From Paralvinella palmiformis (lineage: Eukaryota > Annelida > Polychaeta > Terebellida > Alvinellidae), in assembly GCA_025642065.1 (NCBI GenBank), contig JAODUP010000008.1, positions 1,061,001 through 1,125,000 on the forward strand: a stretch of DNA of 64,000 nt. The letters are read 5' to 3'. Position 1 is the first letter of the stretch; every line of letters begins with the position of its first letter. The position numbers and the translations under genes were made by a program. This document shows, in pieces, positions 58,641 to 64,000 of this stretch. The notes under the pieces were generated by a model. That model saw only the letters and a list, made by a program, of their open reading frames with translations, had not been told where the DNA came from and made no database searches.

Positions 58641-59903
58641 CCCGCTTCTATCCGCGCCTGCCTCTATCCGCCTGTCTGGGTGGCCGGCCGCGTAATGACG
58701 CAGACACTTCACGGCGAACGAGTTCGAGGACAAAGAGAGAGCGAAGCGAGTGGAGATTGTGACGACACATCCAAGTGACTTTACCCCTGATTAGAGCGGG
58801 TCGTGAGCGATACTAAAGGTATCCGCCGCCGAGCCGGCCACAGACAGCGACGATAACGACGGGGACGACTAGCACGGGGGCCGAATAGACTCGCCGGGGC
58901 CCCCATAACGAGCACCGCGTCCGGCCCTCCCTCGTAACGACGGGACAAGGACCGACTCTCTCTCTCTCTCTCTCTCTCCTTCTTTCTCTCTATCTCACAA
59001 TGGTGGACGATAAAGGCGGAAACAAATTGGAGCATCGTAAGCTAATCTCGCCGTAATCACGAATGTCGGCAACCAGATAGCCGTAATGGCTCTCGTTGAA
59101 AATAGTCGGCCTAACGAAGTAAATATTGTGTGTCAGGAAGAGGGGAACCGGGATAGGAGTGGGTGGGTGTGGGGGGATGGGCCGGTTGGGTGGTATGGGG
59201 AGGGAAATCAATTGGCGACATCAATATGGCGGGCCAACGACTTCCGGTACCGACGGCTCGTAATGACCGGCTATAGCGAGGGCTGGGTCGACGTCAAAGG
59301 GATGTAAGTGTATTAAAATGGCGCCGGCTTCCGGTCGCCACCGAGCTGTACGAGGACGATGATTATTATTATTGGTGCGGATGAAGAAACATTTTGAAAA
59401 ACGCTTTAAACTTGCTAAATTCGCCATCGTCGGGGTATTGGAATGGGCATTTTTTCTCTTCCATTCTCTATGACAGGAGGCCGGTTTTGTCCGAGGCCTG
59501 TTGTTGTATAGCGGGATAGGATAGACCCCCCCTCTCTCTCTCTCTCTCTCTCTCTACCTCTCACTCTCAAGCCAATAGCTATTGATCTGTTATCATCGTA
59601 GAATCATCACGAAATGCGTAATCCGAATCATCAACGTCATCACTGTTTACAGGTGGCGATTCGAATATAATTCATATTTATATATATTTCGCATTAAATA
59701 TGTATATAAATATTTGTGGGTGTTGTTGTTGTTGGTTGTTTTCCCTCCGGTTTAGTTCCCTTGTAATTCTCTTTTTCGTAGAGATCCGGTAGAGCCCACT
59801 TACGTCGTCTACGAACAAAGGAAAATGCGGTTTGACGAAATCCGTAAATCCGTCTTCTAGGTAACACTTCGATGAACTAGGCCGACAACTGTCCGCGAAG
59901 AGA
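58641..59903. other. CpG-rich intergenic region
   Basis: Unusually CpG-rich for the window, with (CT)n at 58957-58978 and 59527-59550. Short ORFs only; no splice-consistent exon recognised. It could be a CpG-island-like regulatory block. Confidence 0.4.
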
Positions 59904-59991
59904 CAGCTGTTTACGTAAACAGCTGCCCGGATCGCGGGTTGTTTACATAAACAGCGCCGGAGTCCGGTGCTGACGTTTCGGCGATGTTTAC
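59904..59991. promoter_or_regulatory. Forkhead/E-box palindrome cluster
   Basis: 59904-59925 is a perfect 22-bp palindrome: CAGCTGTTTAC followed by its reverse complement, giving two CAGCTG E-boxes outside two TGTTTAC forkhead sites. A second palindromic pair, TGTTTACATAAACA, lies at 59940-59953, and a single TGTTTAC at 59985-59991. Five forkhead-type cores within 90 bp look like a regulatory element. No gene nearby explains it. Confidence 0.45.
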
Positions 59992-60572
59992 GCTGAGAGT
60001 GGTTATTGTCAGTGAGGGCTCATCACCGGCAAACGCTATCCAAACATTAGCTTTGTCCGCTAACAAGTTGTCTAATGATCGGCGATAAACAAACATCGAC
60101 ACCCAGCCGACCGGAAGTAGTTATAGCCGTCAGCGAGTGTCGGCATCCGATAACCGATCTCTGGACAGAAATTAGTTCGCCACCCGGAGTCCTTCCGGAT
60201 CGGACGGGCCCGGATTCCGGTACGTTGGTCCGGACGAGCGCGTTACTCGCTCGACCAGTCCGCGCACCACCACTACCGACGACGATGCCACCTATCGGAG
60301 CGTAATTATCCCCGATTACGACCGCTTCTCTTCCGATCATATAGGATGCAGCCAGGTGTGCGTCTTAGAGCGATATATAACGACGTTTGTTTGTTAACTG
60401 ATCCATCAACGCCGACAGTTGATGGGATCCGTTCACGGACCATCATCAATCGCCAACAGTAATGTCTGTCGGTCGATCTGATCCCAGTGTACGCCCGCTC
60501 GCCGTGTTTTGATAACATAATGACCGCTTCGAACAACATTCTCTACGTGATTGGAAAATTAGACTCGAGATC

Positions 60573-60648
<76 letters not shown>

Positions 60649-60650
60649 GG
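60573..60650. repeat. (GACA)n array, about 19 copies
   Basis: Uninterrupted tetranucleotide run. Confidence 0.97.
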
Positions 60651-61800
60651 CAAAGAAAATTTCACCAATTAGCTCATGCAGCCTTCATGCCAGTATTCCG
60701 TAATTCGAATGCATATAGCTATATATTTAAAGAGATAACAGTTCGCTGAGACTATACACTTCAACCCTTTTGCGATGTCGATCACTTATAGTTGTTGTTT
60801 TTTAGCAGGGACATAGACCCAAAAATTGTCACTGTGTAATATAGGATTTTAAATTTACGTTCATTGAATTGGCCACCGAACAGTGTGGAATTTAGATTAT
60901 GCTTTAATGAGCATCTATATGGGTGAGGTTTAAATCGATTTACGTATTCATGAGGTATTCTATATATGTTTTAATTATTCGATCCCAGAGCATTATTGTA
61001 AGTCTTTCTAACTTTTTTTCTACGACGTATCAACGACGTCAAAGGTTTCCAGTTATTCCTGATATCAACTTGCGGACTATTTACCGAATTACCGCCCCGT
61101 GACCAATTTCCGAAGGTTACGGGATCAGATGTTGTTTAAGGAAAGATTTCCCGTCAACCCGAATTTGCATTTTGGACATAAAACGGCGCCATCTATCGGG
61201 AAATACACATCATAACATAAACGTTGATCAGCAGGAACGACCCCCCCCCCCCATCTATTTCGACTCTATTTGCGGCGAGTTTGATTGAACTATTGTGCTA
61301 TATTCTTTAGATATATAAGAAAAAATTAAATGCCTTAAGTAGGTTTACGATTCAAATCAATTGGTGATCGAATATGGATCAATAAAACGCCGGTCAGATC
61401 GAATCAATATCTTCTCGGATGTTATTTATTATAGACCACTCTATATAAGTTTAAAAAAAAGGATTTTTTAAATTATAAAGATAGCGGTGACACCTCTCGC
61501 CGAACGCGCGGGGGGGGGGGTTGCGGCGGACAGCGCGCGGGCGGGCGGTTGGCCTGACGAGCGAGCGGGTCTGACGTGTGGTTACATCGTTTAAATCGCA
61601 CCAAATTATACCAACAACACAACACTTGTCAAACGATGTTAATCTATCTCCATCAACAAAGCAAATTGTCTCAAAACACATACGGATCACGTCCGGGATT
61701 TGACACCGTAATCCGGGAATTGAGCTTCCTGTAATTATAGGCGCAAAATCTCCACTGGTACGCGTACCACGTCCATCTCTCTCTCTCTCTCTCTCTCTCT

Positions 61801-61844
<44 letters not shown>

Positions 61845-61891
61845 CATTCCTTGCCTTTCTTTTTTTCATCTCCCTCTCATTCTGTCATAGA

Positions 61892-61925
<34 letters not shown>

Positions 61926-62316
61926 CCCCCCTCATTTGGTTAATTTACACCAAAGATAATCACACGTTTGTGTATAAATGGTTTTGTACACATATAAATC
62001 TAGCCACGGAGCGAGACAAAGCTCACATAATCATAGATAATCGGTGTATTTAGGTTGATCGATGATGTTCACTATCATAAATATGCGGGTACTTGGCGGG
62101 TACGGTGTGCCCCCGGGTCGCCGATAGGTGGCCCGATAACAGCGACCCCTGGCTGAATTCTAGAACACGATCGAGTTACGGTGATGCTATTTGTTGTAAT
62201 GCGACGATGTCACGTGACTCGTTAGAATGAGCGTATTTGGTCTGAACAAAATGATGAGAATGTGATGATCATTGTGGTGGTAGCGATGATGATGATGATG
62301 ATGACCATTATTATTA
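60651..62316. other. Intergenic; microsatellites only
   Basis: (CT)n at 61775-61801 and 61895-61922, (AT)n at 61805-61840, poly-C at about 61241-61252. A Arg/Pro-rich 79-codon minus-strand ORF (61451-61690) is unsupported. Confidence 0.5.
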
Positions 62317-62537
62317 TGAGTGAGTGAGTGAGTGAGTGAGTGAGTGAGTGAGTGAGTGAGTGAGTGAGTGAGTGAGTGAGTGAGTGAGTGAGTGAGTGAG
62401 TGAGTGAGTGAGTGAGTGAGTGAGTGAGTGAGTGAGTGAGTGAGTGAGTGAGAAGGGGGGAGGGGGGGTGGAGGAAGTGGGGTGAGTGAGTGAGTGAGTG
62501 AGTGAGTGAGTGAGTGAGTGAGTGAGTGAGTGAGTGA
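62317..62537. repeat. Two (TGAG)n arrays
   Basis: Arrays at 62317-62452 and 62482-62537 split by a G-rich interruption (AAGGGGGGAGGGGGGGTGG). The longest TGAG block in the window. The Thr/His/Ser/Leu ORFs here are repeat translation. Confidence 0.97.
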
Positions 62538-62539
62538 AA

Positions 62540-62600
62540 CGTGGTTCAATTCGAACCCTGGCCTGGATTTTCCAGTATACCGTTCTAACCACTGCCATAA
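62540..62600 (-). mobile_element. tRNA-like SINE head fragment
   Basis: CAATTCGAACCCTGGCC (inverted B box), then TACCGTTCTAACCACTGCC, the inverted A-box part. It abuts the TGAG array, which may have grown from the SINE end. Confidence 0.5.
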
Positions 62601-62879
62601 ACAGTTAATTTTGAAATAAAGTGCTTTATTCAAATAACTAAACGTTTTAAAATATGTTTTTGAGCCTTTGATGACATATATTGCATAATTTGGCGAAGTG
62701 TCTCACAGCCATGTTTTGTGTGGACGAGTGTTTCGTGAAGGTGCCGCTGTAATGTGGGTGGTACATGGCGGTTTGGTTGATGTTACGATGTGGGTGGTAC
62801 ACGATGGTGTACACAAATATGGGATCTGTTAACTTATGAATAACTGGTAAATGGTTGTAGCTTATAGGTCTGTGGGAGG

Positions 62880-63180
62880 TACATAATATTATGTGTGTGT
62901 ATGTGTGTGTGTGTGTGAGCGCGCGCGCGCGTAGGGATAGATAGATAGAGGGAGAAGAAAAAAGACGAAACGACAAACTAACCATAAAGAAGTATTAATT
63001 AATTCTGACGCTGACGAGTGAACTGACGCAGAGGCATTACGTCAGAAGCGTGTCGTTTCGTCATTGCCGGATAATGGGCTAGAAACATGACGTCACTCAA
63101 TCTGCGGAGAAACCATTTCCTGGCCGTGATCGTCAGATGGCATAAAAGAGCGCTCCAGGTAAACATTTATTGTTTAATTG
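62880..63180. other. Intergenic; (GT)n and (GC)n run
   Basis: GT run at 62892-62918 then GAGCGCGCGCGCGC. No gene. Confidence 0.5.
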
Positions 63181-63195
63181 GAGTTTCTCCCGAGG

Positions 63196-63227
63196 ACAAA
63201 GGACAATTGCCATAAATGGACAATGAA
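63196..63227. promoter_or_regulatory. Cluster of HMG-box (SOX/TCF-like) motifs
   Basis: ACAAAGG (63196), ACAATTG (63203) and ACAATG (63220) fall in 30 bp. TGGACAATGAA is shared with 52410-52420. Confidence 0.3.
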
Positions 63228-63728
63228 GCGGGAACGCCCCCTCATCCCGTGTTTCCACCACTCCCCAGCTTCTCCCCCTCCCCCTCTCCCTCTCCTTCCC
63301 TCTCTCCCTCGGCTAGTGGGACGTGAGATTTCTCGTATTTTCCCATACACGTCCACCATTGCTGATTGAGGTAATTTCGGCCGTTCTTTTGTTTTCGGAC
63401 GATATTCGACGACATGGCGACTTCGCCGCAGTAGACACTCGTCGACAATTAGGAAACGTCCCCGCCATACAGATTTCACTGACCGGAACACGTGCGTCGA
63501 GCGGCGCGCATGCGCCGCTAATTAGACACACGCTGACCACTGGCCTTACCTGCAGCTAGCCAGCCAGCCAGACACACACACACACACACAGAGAGAGAGA
63601 GTGTGTGTGCGTGTGTGCGTGCGTGTTTGTTTGTATGCGCGCGTGCGTTTATCAAAACAAGCTACTAATTCGTCTAATTTATTACAGATGAAATTATTGA
63701 AATGTTCCATACCTAGTTCTTTGTGTCT

Positions 63729-64000
63729 ATTAGTTTCGATATCTGTGTCACATATATGGTGTGTATTAGTTTCTGTATCTGTATCACATATATGGTGTGT
63801 GTTAGTTTATGTATCTGTATCACATATATGGTGTGTGTTAGTTTTTGTATCTGTGTCATATACATGGTTTGTATTAGTTTTTGTATCCGTGTCACATACA
63901 TGGTGTGTATTAGTTTCTGTATCTGTGTCATATACACATAGTGTGTATTAGTTTCTGTATATGTGTCATATACGTGGTGTGTATTAGTTTCTGTATCTGT
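63729..64000. repeat. 36-bp minisatellite, at least 7.5 copies, runs off the window
   Basis: The unit begins TTAGTTTCTGTATCTGTRTC and ends CATATATGGTGTGTA. Because 36 is a multiple of three, ORFs stay open on both strands (repeating SVSHIWCVLV and KLIHTMYVTQIQ), which looks like coding but is not evidence of a gene. Confidence 0.95.

Noticed and set aside
58258..58695. 145-codon plus-strand ORF
   Set aside because: Its length comes from GT and TCCG microsatellites; composition is Cys/Val then Pro/Ser/Arg/Val, with no domain or splice support.
62187..62633. 148-codon minus-strand ORF with HSLT repeats
   Set aside because: Direct translation of the (TGAG)n array; no stop is possible in that tetranucleotide.
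63601..63951. 116-codon ORF with a 12-residue repeat, open on both strands
   Set aside because: Product of a 36-bp minisatellite. Openness on both strands argues against coding.

Overview
This is animal nuclear DNA, intron-rich and mostly AT-rich. No bacterial, phage or organellar genes are visible, and no rRNA, genuine tRNA or CRISPR array. Two protein-coding genes can be reconstructed exon by exon with consistent reading phase. Both are conserved eukaryotic housekeeping genes. The gene structures, the tRNA-derived SINEs, the mix of THAP/Kolobok-like, MULE, hAT and non-LTR relics, and the long (TGAG)n arrays suggest a marine invertebrate. A lophotrochozoan, probably a mollusc, is my inference; nothing in the sequence proves it.

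Layout. 1-3600: an AT-rich flank with a two-copy 146-bp repeat, a double hairpin and SINE scraps. 3679-13514 (minus): a 14-exon ESF1 gene (nucleolar 18S rRNA maturation factor, about 707 aa) with a hAT transposase relic in intron 2. 13.6-33.9 kb: a 20-kb spacer between the two divergent genes, filled with decayed transposons: tRNA-derived SINEs with visible target-site duplications, two MULE transposase fragments, a lone THAP domain, a 2.28-kb TTAA-flanked element with a THAP relic at one end and a P2X7-C-like cysteine motif at the other, and a LINE endonuclease fragment. 33964-46850 (plus): a 10-exon GCC1 gene (GRIP-domain golgin of the trans-Golgi, about 724 aa) with a 27-copy minisatellite in intron 9. 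46.9-64 kb: no gene I can support. This part is richer in GC and CpG and holds many microsatellites, a second SINE family, a diverged array of ATGGCC-containing repeats, and short clusters of transcription-factor-like motifs (forkhead/E-box palindrome, HMG-box, homeodomain) that look more like distal regulatory DNA than exons.

ESF1 and GCC1 act in unrelated processes (ribosome biogenesis and Golgi tethering). They are transcribed away from each other across the 20-kb spacer, and nothing suggests shared regulation. I found no clear undescribed multi-gene system. The best leads are the TTAA element with two opposed ORF relics, the ATGGCC repeat array at 53.7-54.5 kb, the forkhead palindrome at 59.9 kb, and the near-identical inverted 138-bp segments beside the GCC1 start.
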